Source of the DNA: Karstenula rhodostoma CBS 690.94
Taxonomy: Eukaryota; Ascomycota; Dothideomycetes; Pleosporales; Didymosphaeriaceae
DNA: 64,000 nt
Direction: 5' to 3'
Assembly (NCBI GenBank): GCA_010093485.1
Contig: MU001500.1
Span: 1,250,198 to 1,314,197 of the forward strand
Shown: positions 1 to 11,664 of the stretch, one piece after another
How the letters are laid out: every line of letters begins with the position of its first letter
How positions within the stretch are numbered: position 1 is the stretch's first letter
Position numbers and translations under genes: made by a program
Notes under the pieces: model-generated
Databases searched by the model: none
What the model saw: only the letters and a program-made list of their open reading frames with translations
Told to the model about the DNA's origin: nothing

Positions 1-252
1 ATCGGGTCGTACCTATACAATAGCACGGCGGTGACAGCGGGCAGCGAGCTGCAGTTCGTGGCGCAGAAGCAGGCGAGCGGGAATGTGGGTTTGGACGGAG
101 GGTATCTTGTAACGGTGGATGGGGAGAAGGAGGGGTGGTCGATATGCGATTCTGAGAGCGGCACGGATGTGCTGTATTGGAAGGGGAAGGGGAGTGATTG
201 CGTGAGCACATTTTTGCATGCGGTTACGAAGCCGCCATATCGGAAGGCGTAA
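1..252 (+). CDS. 3' end of a probable secreted or cell-wall protein (partial)
   Basis: The frame is open from the first base to a TAA at the end, giving about 83 residues of a C-terminus; the start lies outside the window. The piece has an N-glycosylation sequon (NST) near its beginning, alternating polar and hydrophobic stretches suggesting beta strands, and two cysteines (in WSICD and SDCVS) that could form a disulfide. The GW-C-C ending loosely recalls small fungal cell-wall proteins of the PhiA kind, but I cannot confirm this without the missing N-terminus and a profile search. The 1.1 kb that follows is non-coding. Confidence 0.55.
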   Translation: MGSYLYNSTAVTAGSELQFVAQKQASGNVGLDGGYLVTVDGEKEGWSICDSESGTDVLYWKGKGSDCVSTFLHAVTKPPYRKA

Positions 253-1388
253 GCAGATGGACGAGTTGAACCCCCTGAGGTCTATGTAATTGATAATGTA
301 TCAAATGGCATGATGATGATGACCACCAGCGAGCGGGAATGTTGGATCTGTGCAATGTGCTGAAAGTCTATAAATGCAGCACCTTGCTTCTTACTATTCG
401 ATTTTCTACACCTCTCTTCGACCGCACTAAAAACCGCATTGTGCGCTTTGATGGAGGCAGCTTGGACACCAAAAAGCCAAGGACGAGACAGCATGGGAGT
501 GGAAGCTGGAGCCCCCTCCCCTCGACGATACGTCTCCAAAACTCCCGAAAAACTGCAGACATGATCGTGTCGTGCCTGGCTTGCCGTTCAAAGCCAAAAT
601 ACTCTAAAACAGAACCCTGCAAGAGAGACAAAGATGGGACGGGCAGCCTTTCCACAAAACAATGACCAAATCAAGAGACGATGCGAACGTGACTGAAACC
701 GAGTAACATGGTAACGGGGCAGCGGGCGATGATAGGTGACAGCACACGGTCGCATGAAGCAGGCTGAAGAGGCAAATTGAGTGGCTATGCGGGCGCCATG
801 GCGGTTTCCAAACAAACACAAGACGGAAGGAGCGAGCAACGGGCCCCACCCGCCGCGGGCAAGGAGCGAAGGTGGTCGAATAAACATTATCGCACCCGCG
901 CAGGCTGCAGCGATCATCAATAAAGATGGCGCGGTGGAGACGAGCGATGATATCGAAAGTGTACGGCGGTCCCCAAAAATAGGGAATGGGGCGAACTAAC
1001 GACCGCTATGCCCCGGTCGCTAGGCCAGACTGGTCGACTCCCCTGCCACTTTTCTCTCTAACCTCCGCTGCATTACGCCGCCGTCTCCTAATCACCTCAC
1101 CACCGCCAACCGACTCTTTCGACTCTCGTTACCGCCACTTTTGCTTCGCTCCTCTGCCAGTCGCTCGTTTACCGGGGCGTGGGAGTGAATCTGCATCCCT
1201 TTTCTTGACGCGTTCCAGCCCGTGTTGACAACCTCCGAGTGGCCCCTCGAGACGCAGCTCCACTTCGCACCACCACCGAGCTGACCGCCGATTCTTCAGC
1301 CGTCGCACCCGCCTCTCCGCTCGCCAACCCCCCGCAGCTCCATCAATTCCATTCCTCGACCTCCTTCAAAGCCGTCTCCGTCTGCGCC
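253..1388. other. Intergenic region with pyrimidine-rich leader
   Basis: No frame here looks coding: the short open stretches overlap each other on both strands and lack splice logic. The last ~350 bases before the next ATG are strongly C/T-rich, typical of a fungal core promoter and 5' leader. No clear TATA box was seen. Confidence 0.6.
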
Positions 1389-2358
1389 ATGAGGCCGTCG
1401 CAGCTGCTAGCCGCAGTAGTGGCCCTCTCGTCCGTCACGACAGCCACGTCCAATGTCTTTGACAGCATAAACGCGTTGGGCGAGCCGAACCACATGCTCT
1501 TGCCTCGACAGGACAGTAAGTTGACGGTTCCATGGGTCTCGCGGTTGCCCTTGCTAACTCAGGGCAGATGAGGACGACAAGAGCACCTCGGCGAAGAAGG
1601 ACGCCTCGACCACTGCAGCTCCCAAGGAGACCGACCAGTCTTCCGAAACCGAAAAGCCTACAGCAACGAAGAGTGACGCGAAGACGACCGACAAAGACTC
1701 ATCCGACAAGGACTCCTCCCACAAGGCTACCAAGACAAGCGGCAAGCCCAAGGCGACCAACTTCGGCCCCGATGTTCAGCCAGGCGGCATCCAGATGGTC
1801 ACGCCGAATGCCATCTTGGGTCCGCAGTACTACAAGATCGGCGACTGGGTCACCTTTGCATGGAACTACACTTCGCTCTCCATCACACCCTCGCACGTCG
1901 ACATTATGGCCTCGTGCTCCGTGAACCAGCAGACCTACACCATCGCTGTGAACCACTCGGTCAAGGCGACTGATACCATACTCTGGGACACCGGTGCCTA
2001 CCAGAGCAAGCACCCGAACGGCCCGAATTTCGTTAGCGAGACCTACACGCTGCTCATCTATGACTCTGAGTCCAGCGTCAGTGCAATTGCTAAGCCTGGC
2101 TACCTGTCTCCGTTCAACCAGTTTCACTTCGGCATGTACACGCCGCAGCCATACGTGGACTGGTCAGGTAAGCCACATTCCGATCCATGTCCTGATGGAC
2201 CGGCCCACTAATATATCCCAGAATTCGAGTGCGCGAATTGCCTGAAGAACAACGCCTTTTCCATCTTCGCGAGCGGCACAACCAAGGTCCTCTTCGTCAC
2301 ATTCGGAACGACTATCGCGTCCTTCTTGTACTTCGCCGTGGCTTTCGGTATCATATGA
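1389..2358 (+). CDS. DUF7137-like secretory/membrane protein, 287 aa
   Basis: Three exons (1389-1515, 1568-2167, 2222-2358) join cleanly across GTAAGT...GCAG and GTAAGC...CCAG introns of 52 and 54 nt; the second has a CTAAT branch site. The protein starts with a signal peptide (MRPSQLLAAVVALSSVTTA), then a low-complexity Ser/Thr/Lys/Asp linker (about residues 43-90), then a folded domain containing GPQYYKIGDWVTFAWNYTSL and ETYTLLIYD, and ends in a hydrophobic tail, probably one C-terminal membrane anchor. Two Cys (ECANC) sit just before the tail. The domain matches what I recall of the uncharacterised fungal DUF7137 family. Function is unknown; a cell-surface or secretory-pathway location is inferred from topology. 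Confidence 0.85.
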
Positions 2359-3028
2359 GCACGCTCTACGCCACACGCCTCCGAAACCTACCGCACAATA
2401 TGGCTGCTTCAGCATCACGCACGATAACGGCATTCCTTCCATTCATAACTTGTTTATATTTTCACTCCTTACTTGGGACCAAAAATGGGATACGGCGCAT
2501 TTGGGCTTGCAGCGTTCGTCACATACAATATTTCCATCCATCTGTCGTTCAAGGCACACCATGTTGGCCGGGGTCACTTTTCTGTAGGAGCATGGACTGG
2601 TCGCATTTGGAAACATACGCATCATAATAATCGAGATATGAGAGACAGAGTCTGCTTTGCTATACTCGTAATATCCTCGTTCAGTTTGGGGGTAGACAGG
2701 CGGGAGAGGGACTGGGATCAATCGCGAGATTTACTACGGTCATGATGTATGTATGTAGCGTATTGTCAATATCACAACCAACGCAATGCAGCTGAGCTTG
2801 TTGATGCCATCGCCTGTTTGACACATCTGCAACTTCGGCAGTGTTGTAATCTGCTTTCAACGCGCGGAATGTGCGCCTAATCTTGCCCTAGCAACAAAGT
2901 CTGGGCAAGAATGCTGTGGTATCTCCCTCTCCTAAAGCCGTAAAATGTCCATGATGATGCGCCATATATCCACCTCCCAGTCATGCAATCGTATCTCTAA
3001 CAGGATGAACAAACAAATAAAAAAGAAT
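2359..3028. other. Convergent intergenic region
   Basis: This lies between the stops of two genes transcribed towards each other, so it should hold two 3' UTRs. I see no supported gene. ATG-rich stretches such as TATGTATGTA near 2746 are simple sequence. Confidence 0.55.
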
Positions 3029-6000
3029 CTATCTCCTCCCAGCACCAGCACCAACATTAGTATTAGCATTAGCATTAGCACCCCTCCACTCGTCCTTCAA
3101 CTTCCACCGCCCCCGACCACTCCCTCCGCCCTTCTCCATCGTCGCAATCACCCGCAACATCTCCCTAAACTCTTCGCTCCGCCCTGGCACAGCCCGACAA
3201 TAATGGTCAAAGTGGTCCACAAGCATCTTCGTCGGGACGACCCCGCCATGCGTGAGCATGAAGTCGCGGATGCGCTCCAGCATCTGGCGGCCGCGCAGAG
3301 ATGTAGGCTGGGGCGTGTTTCCGCGCGAGGAGCCAGGGGTCAGTGTTCCGGCGGGCGTGATGGGGAGACGACCCTGGCGGGCTGCGAGGTTGGACAGGAC
3401 GGATGATGACGAGGGTCCGCCGCCGCCGCCTCGTCCGCCGCCGCGACCGCCGCGGGAGCTGTGTAGGTTACCCCGGCTGGGCAGTGCTACAGGACGCCCA
3501 GCTTCGCCATGCGTGCCTGTCCAGGTGGGCACGCCTACGGGTGTGCGGCGGGCCTCCTCCATGCTCTTTTTCAGCTGCTCTGCGGCAACGGCAGCTTGAC
3601 GCTTGGCTTCGCGCTGGACGAAGGCCGGGTCGGCTTGTACCTTGCGCTTGCGGCCGGTGCCAGTGGTGTTCATGATGGTGTCGTGCTCGAGGACGGAATG
3701 AACGCCCGACTTTGCGAATATAGATGACATTAGCCGCGAGTCAGACTTGCCTTCTTCGCCGTCTTCTTTTGCCGTGTCTTCAGAGTCGGAGGGTGGTGCC
3801 TGGTACACTTCTGCTGCGGCGACGCCTTCCATTGCTGCAAGATCGGCTTTTCCAGTCGCATCAGAAGCGGGCTCCGTCGCGCCATTTGTCGTTTTGCCGT
3901 CCTCGTCGAATTGAACTGCTGAGCCGCGGAACATGTTCCCGGTTTCGGTCTCGCCATCGGCTTTGTCGCTGCCAAGTGTGAAGAGATCGTGCAAATCGCT
4001 CATCTGGAACGTCTGGCGCTGCTTCGGGTCTTTGAGCACCTTGTTGGTAAGAAACTGCTTGAAGATCTGGCGGTGGTAGATCTTCTCCTCGATGGTACCA
4101 GCAGACATGAGACGGTATATTTCAACCTCTCGCTTCTGTCCAAGGCGCCACGAGCGCTCACGGGCTTGTATGTCTGTGGACGGGTTCCAGTCGGGGTCAT
4201 AGATGATCACGCGGTTAGCTCCTGTGAGGTTTACGCCAAGGCCTCCCACTTTTGTTGTGAGGAGAAAAACGTGCAGGTTCGGGTCGTTGTTGAACTCGTC
4301 CACCAGGTCCTGTCGCTTCGCGATGGGTGTCTCTCCGTCCATGCGTCGGTAGTTAATCTCAGGTATGCGATCAAGGTACTTTTGGAGAATGTCAAGCATT
4401 ATACGATGCTGCGCGAAAAGCAGTGTCTTGTGTCCGCCTTTGACCCAGAGTGATAGGAGCTCCTTCACGACCTGCATCTTGCCTGACCTGTTCCCAGCGC
4501 CGTAGTCGTAAGCAGCCTTTTTTGACAAGTTCTTGTGATCCACGAGATCGGGGTGATTGCATATCTTGCGCAGTATATCTATGCCAAAGAGCATTCGTCG
4601 CTTGCCATTGGATATAGACTTCATCTCGTCTGACTGTAAAAAGCCCTCATATGCTTCCCGCTGCTGACGCGTTAACTTGCAGAACAGGACTTGCTCTTTT
4701 TTCTGGGGAAGATCTGCTGCAACGTCTACTTTAAACCGTTGCAAGAGATATGGGCTGACGGCTTCCTTCAAGGTCTCTGCACACTGCATCGCAGTCTCGA
4801 ATTCAAGGTTGGATGCATTCGCATAGCCGCCACGCTTGATAGGGAACTCGAACTGGTTGCGGAAGTTGACCAGGGTACCCAGGCGCATAGGAAATACGAA
4901 GTCAAAGAGCGACCACAGCTCAGTGAGGTTATTCTGCATCGGCGTGCCTGAGAGAATGATGCGGCTCGAAGTGCGCAGTTCTTTGCAGTGGATTGTAACG
5001 TTGGCGTCAGGATTTCGAATTTTGTGTCCTTCGTCGAGAATGGCTGCTTCCCAATCCACGGGTACGAGGAATTCAGCATAAGTTTGAAGTCCAGTGTAGG
5101 TCGTGACCAAGACATGACCCTCACGCTTGACCTTCTCCACAATCTTCTTGGCAGCCTTGCCAGCTCCTGTCAGGGTGTCATCGTAGTCGCCGTATCCTCG
5201 TAGCTCCATCTCACGCTCTATCTGCTCCTCGTGGCGGGTGTTGAGCATGCCGGTCCCAGACGAATGGAGGATAGACACACGCAGTGCCGGCCACCAACGA
5301 TGGAACTCGTTCACCCATTGCTTCATCACAGTAGCCGGACATATCACAATGACTGGCTTGGTGAGCTTCTTCGAGAAATGCAGACCGGCAACGAAAGATA
5401 TGGCTTGGATGGTCTTGCCCAAGCCCATTTCATCGCCAACAATGCCACCGACATTTTGCGAGTAGAGTTCCCACAACCATTGTACACCTGTTTTCTGATA
5501 GTCGAACAAAGCTGGATAGATGTCGCCGGGAATCTTGAAATCTCCATCCAGTTCAGTGTCCGGCTCAGTCGGGTGGGGCTTGTAGCACTCGTCTTCATCC
5601 TCGTCGTCCTGAAAGGTTTGCCCGCTCCGTTCGGCGGCTTGCTTCCGTGCCGCAGCACGTTTGTCGGACCAAGCGCGTATTCGCTTTTGGTACACCTTCT
5701 CGTTACCGTCGTCAACACCGGCCAGGTCGTCCTGCTCATCCACAAACTGTGTGGCTTTGCTCTTCTTAATGGCCGCCTTGCGCTTTCGCCCATTGCCAGT
5801 ATCTGAATATTCGTCATCATTCATCGAATCTTCTGAATCCTCGTCGGTCTCCCCGAAAGCCGCAAGCTGACGATCGCTCATGCCGGGTGCAAATGCATCA
5901 TCAGATTTTTCGCCAGGCGTATCAGGGGCGCTACTACCCTCCCGTGAACTGGCGGTACCGGGAGCCGGGCCTGTCCGTCGCCTCTTCCTCGGGCGCGGGG

Positions 6001-6775
6001 TTTCGGGAGGAGTGCTTGCATTTGAAGTTGTTTCCGCAATGTCAAATCCCGGTTTCATGAGGTTCTGATGTGATTTGGGCCCCTTGCTGGCCTCCTCAAC
6101 CATATCGTCCACTTCTGCATCCTGCATCACTTCAGCAAGCGTGCCCGACTCCTGCTTGTCCTGCGCGATCTTGGAAAATGGCGTGATTTTTCCGGTGCGG
6201 ATAAGGAACTCGCGCCGGCTCTCGTTCGGCAAAGGGCCATGGACTCCATCTTGGGCGGATCCGTTGTCGCCTTCCACTTGGTGTCGGCCGTTTATGCGCT
6301 GTTGTATCGCATCGAGCTCTTCGTCTATACCATCGATCTTCTTTTGGAGCTCTTGGATCTCAGCGCGTATCTTGAGCTTCTGCGACTGGAGCAGAGGCAT
6401 TGCCAGCCGACTCCGCAGCTTTTGTATCGCCTGTTGCGCCCGTTTCGCCTCGGCCTCGGCTTTCTCCATGCGCTTCTTGTCTCGTTCGTCTGCCTGCTCT
6501 GTGAGCAGCTGATCGGCCTGCCTACCGATGTCGCGCTCCAGGTCATCCTGGTCTCTCGTTCCAGTTGTGAGGAATTTCAACCGCGTCTCCTCGTCGGCGT
6601 CTAAAGGAAGCTCATCGGCGGGCGGCGCATCGTCAACTTCGACATGTTCCGGCGCAGTTGTGTCTACGATTTCGACGGTGGAATCGTGTGCTGCATTCGA
6701 GGAGGCAGCCTCGGGAGAGGGTGAATCAGGCATTGCGACGAGAAGTGTGTTGGACGCAGAGGCGGTTTGCGGCAA
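3029..6775 (-). CDS. rad26: SNF2-family DNA-dependent ATPase Rad26/CSB (ERCC6-like), 1248 aa
   Basis: A single uninterrupted exon encodes a Swi2/Snf2 ATPase. Helicase motif I is GDEMGLGKT (residues 447-455), motif II DEGH (581-584), followed by SGTPMQNNLTELWS; the C-terminal helicase lobe contains TTKVGGLGVNL and RERSWRLGQ (near 872). The N-terminal third is charged and coiled-coil-like with a basic RKRRR patch, and the tail has an RGG-box (about 1110-1120) then a small helical domain (LTHGGVVPTKMLVDHF), the layout of Rad26/CSB rather than of Rad54 or ISW. In the family this protein binds stalled RNA polymerase II and couples it to transcription-coupled nucleotide excision repair in the nucleus. 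M15 is an alternative start; the first 14 residues are not decisive. Confidence 0.95.
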   Translation of the reverse strand: MPQTASASNTLLVAMPDSPSPEAASSNAAHDSTVEIVDTTAPEHVEVDDAPPADELPLDADEETRLKFLTTGTRDQDDLERDIGRQADQLLTEQADERDKKRMEKAEAEAKRAQQAIQKLRSRLAMPLLQSQKLKIRAEIQELQKKIDGIDEELDAIQQRINGRHQVEGDNGSAQDGVHGPLPNESRREFLIRTGKITPFSKIAQDKQESGTLAEVMQDAEVDDMVEEASKGPKSHQNLMKPGFDIAETTSNASTPPETPRPRKRRRTGPAPGTASSREGSSAPDTPGEKSDDAFAPGMSDRQLAAFGETDEDSEDSMNDDEYSDTGNGRKRKAAIKKSKATQFVDEQDDLAGVDDGNEKVYQKRIRAWSDKRAAARKQAAERSGQTFQDDEDEDECYKPHPTEPDTELDGDFKIPGDIYPALFDYQKTGVQWLWELYSQNVGGIVGDEMGLGKTIQAISFVAGLHFSKKLTKPVIVICPATVMKQWVNEFHRWWPALRVSILHSSGTGMLNTRHEEQIEREMELRGYGDYDDTLTGAGKAAKKIVEKVKREGHVLVTTYTGLQTYAEFLVPVDWEAAILDEGHKIRNPDANVTIHCKELRTSSRIILSGTPMQNNLTELWSLFDFVFPMRLGTLVNFRNQFEFPIKRGGYANASNLEFETAMQCAETLKEAVSPYLLQRFKVDVAADLPQKKEQVLFCKLTRQQREAYEGFLQSDEMKSISNGKRRMLFGIDILRKICNHPDLVDHKNLSKKAAYDYGAGNRSGKMQVVKELLSLWVKGGHKTLLFAQHRIMLDILQKYLDRIPEINYRRMDGETPIAKRQDLVDEFNNDPNLHVFLLTTKVGGLGVNLTGANRVIIYDPDWNPSTDIQARERSWRLGQKREVEIYRLMSAGTIEEKIYHRQIFKQFLTNKVLKDPKQRQTFQMSDLHDLFTLGSDKADGETETGNMFRGSAVQFDEDGKTTNGATEPASDATGKADLAAMEGVAAAEVYQAPPSDSEDTAKEDGEEGKSDSRLMSSIFAKSGVHSVLEHDTIMNTTGTGRKRKVQADPAFVQREAKRQAAVAAEQLKKSMEEARRTPVGVPTWTGTHGEAGRPVALPSRGNLHSSRGGRGGGRGGGGGPSSSSVLSNLAARQGRLPITPAGTLTPGSSRGNTPQPTSLRGRQMLERIRDFMLTHGGVVPTKMLVDHFDHYCRAVPGRSEEFREMLRVIATMEKGGGSGRGRWKLKDEWRGANANANTNVGAGAGRR

Positions 6776-7246
6776 CCTGGTGCGCCGGGCGAGCAGGAAG
6801 AGGTTGTCTAGAAAAGCTGGGTTCGTGGACTACGCCGCGGCGAGGGGAGCGAGACAGCGTGTGCGACAGCAAACAAAGAAGCACATGGTGGGCGGACCCG
6901 TAGAAGAAGGCTGCAGTGGATGTGAAGGTTGACTCTTTCGCTAGCCAGGCAGTCGCGGCGATTACATCATTGAGACCCTGACAGGCCGCGGCTCGACGCG
7001 TTGGTGCATCCCTCTGCTACGCGCAACGCGATGTCCATCACTAGACACACGACAGCGAAACATTTCCGCGGAAAGCTGGCGGAAAGAGGGTATCAATTCG
7101 CGCTGAAAGATACTGTTGACGCTGCTTCCATTGATCATCTCACACCTGGCAGCCACTACGCTATGGTGGTGACGGCAGTTGCCCGCCGGCCTCCTGCTGC
7201 TTTGGGTCGTCACGTCGTTTTTCCTCCACCACACACACTGCTACTT
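6776..7246. other. Intergenic region upstream of rad26
   Basis: This separates the rad26 start from the stop of the FAOX gene; both genes are on the minus strand. The rad26 promoter should lie here. No coding evidence was seen. Confidence 0.5.
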
Positions 7247-8672
7247 CTACAGCTTCAACTCTGAAGCGTCGTGGTTCCAACCGGGCATATCTGCAAGGTC
7301 TTTTGCTGGCGCTGCCCGCCTCGACTTCAGCGCGTCCCCACCTGGACGCCATCTCCAGGCACTTGCGAGATCACCCGCCAAGTCGTTCTCTATTAACTCT
7401 ACAACATGCTTGCCAATGTTAGGTAGGAGTTTGAAAGTGTGACCGCTGTCACCGGTCGCCAATATCAAGTTCCTCCATTTCGGATGTTCGCAAATCAGCA
7501 AGGCAGCATCTGCGGTATCTGTGCACCAGCATAATGCTCGGTTAAACAATTTTTTGTTGTTGAACTGCGGAAGGAAGGTGTCGATGGCCCTTCGAATGCT
7601 CTTTTCGGATGCATCTGGATAGGTGTCTGTCGGATGCTTTGCATGAGATCTGGGAACGGAGATTTGTTTCGGAGTCTCAGCACCGTAAGGTTGATGCTTC
7701 TTGAAGCGGGTGAATCCGGGAAACTCGTCGCAAACTTTGATCACACCGTACTCGTCTGGTTCGAAAAAGAAGCCAACGTCCCCATTGTACACAACCGGCG
7801 CATTCTTATACTCGGCTGCCTCTTGAGGAGTTAAGCGCATATGAGCATATACCCAAGCCTGACGTATCGGTTAGCGTCAACTAGTCGGGCACTTGCATGC
7901 GCAACTCACTTTCGATACACACTGGTCTTCGAGGTCTACCAGAACTGAACTCCAAGCTCCTGCAGCGATGACAACCTTGTCGGCGTAGTATTGTGTACCG
8001 TCAGCAGTTTCTACTCCAACGCAAGTCACACCATCATTCGCGAAGAGCGGTTTCTTGAACGATCCGGCACCGCCAAACCCGAAATTAACATCCTGCTCTT
8101 TCAGGTATAGGCCGATGGCTCTGATTGCTTTGGCTGCTGCTAACCAGCCTCCATCTTCGCTGGAGATAGCTTTCCAGCCTTTGATCTTCTCACGCTCTAG
8201 TTGGGGTGCCTTTTCCAGGATCTGGTCTTCTGTCTCCAACCACTCGTGGGTTTTTTCAAGTCCTACGCCTGCGTCAAGCAGTGTCTTGTACTGCTTGCGC
8301 AACCCTTCTATCCCTTCATCTGTATGTTCACAATCGAGCTGGGACCGGGTCAGCCTGAAATGTGCGTCCAACCTCAAGTTTTCCACGTACTCGGCCAGTA
8401 TTGTGGAAAAAGGCTTTGAACAGATCGTCGTTCTTCCACATGTCTCGCGCTTCCAAACTCAGCTGCACATCAACCTTGCTCCGTAGGCGGATGCCCATGA
8501 TTTTGTTGAGATCATTTCCAGCTGATTGAGCAGAGGGAATCTCATATGTGTCGAGAACGGTAATGTTCGAAGGTGTGTACCCAAACCGAAGCAAATGCAG
8601 TGCTGTTGACGATCCAATGGTACCTCCTCCTCCGACAACGATGACCTTGGTATCTTCTCGTGAAGTCGCCAT
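7247..8672 (-). CDS. Fructosyl amino acid oxidase (Amadoriase), 440 aa
   Basis: Exons 8391-8672, 7910-8338 and 7247-7858 join across GTACGT...CCAG and GTGAGT...TCAG introns (52 and 51 nt). The product is an FAD flavoenzyme of the sarcosine-oxidase fold that oxidatively deglycates Amadori products, releasing the amino acid, glucosone and H2O2. The FAD-binding glycine motif VVGGGGTIGSSTALHLL is at residues 12-28. Family-specific stretches follow: SEDGGWLAAAKAI, GFGGAGSFKKPLFA, FFFEPDEYGVIK, LCWCTDTADAALL (with the flavin-linked cysteine region) and LATGDSGHTFKLLPNIG. Length equals that of characterised fungal FAOX enzymes. The C-terminus is LKL, close to but not the usual peroxisomal AKL/SKL. 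The start 5 codons inside the open frame is chosen because MATSREDTKV fits the family N-terminus. Confidence 0.95.
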
Positions 8673-9654
8673 TTTTCGAGGCTGCAATCGCGCTTGACGT
8701 TTCTACCGGCAAATGCGCTTGGGGTCTGAGTCGTTTTGAGCGCTGAAGTATCGCGATTGTTCGAACACGTCACCTTCGAGCACGACCATAATAACTTCGG
8801 TCAGAGTAACCTTGGGCTATCGTACGATTGACCAATGGTTACGGGCGCGAGGCATCGTCTACGTCGCCGGCATAGCATCGGAGCAGCAGCAACAACATGG
8901 GCCGATAGCGAGTTGCCCGACTGTTAAAATACCCCAGTGCGGTTTAGCGCAACAGGCGTCCAAAATACAGTCACATCAACTGATCCACCTCAACTTGTTA
9001 TCGCGGACCAAATCGTTTTTTCGGCATTGTGGGACTGAAGAAGTACCCGACTGGATACACAAAATTATCCACCTCAAGATGTTGCAGATAACATCGCTTT
9101 GTCGACTTCTGTTCGTCTTCGGCACCCCTGCTCTGGTTGTCTAGTCCGCGGAGCCGGACGACTGATTCAGTACACAGTTTCGGCGCCTACCTCCGAGGGT
9201 GTGGTTCGGATTGGCGCGCCTCCAAGGCTTTTACCCTGCCGCAAGCCAAGTCGCTAGTATCTGCAAGCTTTAACCAGAACTACTATTTTATCTTGGTGCA
9301 GTTAGGCAAGGAAGGAACGGAAACAGCCCGATCGGATGGTACATGTGCTGGAGGCTTTCTCCACCACCGCAATTTTGCCGCCCGGCTTCGTTCCCTGACC
9401 CACTGCCCATATCTACACAATCTGGGGAATCTCAGCTTGCGGATTAGTCCAGACCCGCAGATAAGTCGCTGCTCTGAGTGTGGGACGCGGAGAGCGAGGA
9501 AATGATAGGCGACGCTACAGCTTGGAGCGCATGGCTTCCGATGCCGCATATAAAGAGTCGGACAAGGCACCACCTCTGGAAGGCTGTAGGGCACTGCCAG
9601 CATTCTTTACAATCTTAGTTGCGCTCAGCCCAATAGCGCGGCGTCTCCTCCATC
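8673..9654. other. Divergent promoter region between FAOX and MFS genes
   Basis: About 1 kb between two gene starts pointing away from each other. It holds a TATA box for the rightward gene (separate entry). Short open frames on both strands are unconvincing. Confidence 0.55.
9548..9555 (+). promoter_or_regulatory. TATA box of the UNC93-like transporter gene
   Basis: ATATAAAG lies about 100 nt before the ATG, with C/T-rich sequence between, the usual spacing in filamentous fungi. Confidence 0.5.
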
Positions 9655-11259
9655 ATGTCTAGCTTTGATGCTGCTCCTCCGAATACCCGTGCCGGCGGTA
9701 ACGACGATGCCCTGCGAGCAAAAGGCAACGACCCGATGAACCCTCCCTCACCCCCTCAATATGCCGACGCGACGGTCGATATGGTGGCTTACTCGAAGAA
9801 CGTTCCTCTATGGAAGCGTGTGTACCAGCACAGCTTGACACAGATGATGCTCCTCAGCGTACAAGCCTTCTGTGGTCCTGCAATGACGGATGCCATTGCG
9901 GGTGCGTATAGCGTAATCCAACACCCGGAGTTCTCACCAGCTGACTCCGTACAGGCCTTGGTGGAGGTGGTCTTGCAACTCCGCAGACCAGCAACATTGC
10001 AACTGCAATCAACTACGCCCTCCTCGCCATCGTCTGTCTGCTTGGCGGTCCCATCGTGAACAAGCTCGGGACAAAATGGGCACTTGTCATCGGCGCCATG
10101 TCTTTCCCCATCCAAGGCTCCTCGTACTATTGCAACAGTAAGTTCGGTAACCAGTGGTACCTAATCCTTGGTTCCGTCTTTGAAGGCATTGGAACAGGGT
10201 GTTGGTACGTCGCTGAGGCGGGATCCATCATGTCACTGGCTCCCTCAGGAGCACGTGGCAAATACCTCGCTCTATGGATTGTCTCGCGAAACTTGGGCCA
10301 GCTCGTTGGAGGTGCGATCAACTTGGCGAAGAACCACCAGAAGGGAGCATCAGGAGGTGTGACACCAGATACGTACATTGCGTTCCTCATCATTGAGTCG
10401 ATGGCTCTGCCGTTTGCCCTCTTGATATCTCCTCTGGAAAATGTGGTCCGCTCCGACGGCACGAGGATCTTGGTTTCCGAGCCAATCGGTACGAAGCAGG
10501 AGCTCAAGAGGGTCAAAGTTACGATGACTTCGAAACTCATTGTGCTTTCTGCACTTTGGGCGTTCTGGTCTTTTTTCTACAGGTGAGCTGCCTTGTCATT
10601 TTCCCTGAATTGAGCACGAACTAACAAACCATAGCGGCACTTGGTCAACATACCTCGGAACGTACTTCACCGTCCGCTCGCGCGCTCTCTCCTCCCTGGT
10701 CTCGCCCTTCTTCTGCGTCATCGGATGTTTCGGTCTAGGCTTCGTTCTCGACATGAAAAACGTCTCGCAACGCCGTCGCGCCCAAATTGGTCTCATCACC
10801 GTCGTCGTCCTTAACCTCGGCGTCTATATTTGGTCCCTCGTCATGCAAGCCCGCTTCAACGCCTCTAGCCCTGGCAAGATCGACTGGGACGAGCCTCTTT
10901 ACCCTACCGCTTTTCTGCCCTACTTCTTCGTCCAGACCACTGGTCCCCTATCCCAGTCGTACATGTACTGGCTTCTCAGCTCCTTTGCGACAGATGCGCA
11001 GGCTAACGTGCGAAATGGTGCGGCTTTCAGGTGTCTTGAAGCGGTCGGTCAGGCTGTCAGCTATGGGATGAACACGCAGACCGAGACGAGTCCGTTGATT
11101 GGGTTCTGTGTTACCTTCGGTTTGATGGCACTCGCGTTTGCGCCGATGCTCATTCTAGTGAACTCGGTACCTGATCGTATTCCGGCGGATGTGATTGCTG
11201 AGGAACGGGACAAGGTGGTTACGAAGACTGAGACTATTGAGGCGTCGAAGGGCGCATAG
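9655..11259 (+). CDS. UNC93-like major facilitator transporter, 499 aa
   Basis: Three exons (9655-9901, 9955-10582, 10635-11259) join in frame; introns of 53 and 52 nt have GTGCGT/ACAG and GTGAGC/ATAG ends. After a 55-residue hydrophilic N-terminus the protein has 11-12 hydrophobic helices. Hallmarks of the fungal UNC93/DUF895 group are FCGPAMTDAIAGLGGGG in the first helix, GTGCWYVAEAGSIM, RGKYLALWIVSRNLGQLVGG and, near the end, FRCLEAVGQAVSYGMN. It is a plasma-membrane or vacuolar MFS-type carrier; the substrate cannot be told from sequence. It stands head-to-head with FAOX, so co-regulation is possible but untested. Confidence 0.9.
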
Positions 11260-11664
11260 CGGGTGGTAGTATGCATAGATTGGGATAGTTGTGTTAATTT
11301 TGTAGCACAGGTGCGATTGAACCTTCACATTACACTATCATCTGCACTAAGCTTACTTAGTACCGTGACCAACTTCCTCGCCTTCTCTGGCTTAGCTAGC
11401 TCATTCACCTGTTAATCACATCGTACTATAGCGAGATAGGGAAATGCCCGGGTGAACATCTGTGATGCGTAATCGCTAAGAATGTCCGCGCTAGTGGAGT
11501 TTCTGGCCCCCAGACTAGACCGCTTTGGGTTCTAGTTTGCATCTTTCTGATTTCGATAACCTGCTCAGCCTCAGAGACCAGTTTCCAGCTGCGCATCAGG
11601 GAAACTTTGTACATCTCATGCACTGCTTTTGTCTCGCCGTCTGTTGATAGGTGCCAGCACAGCT
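11260..11664. other. Intergenic region
   Basis: 3' UTR of the transporter plus the promoter of the next rightward gene. Nothing coding is supported. Confidence 0.5.
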
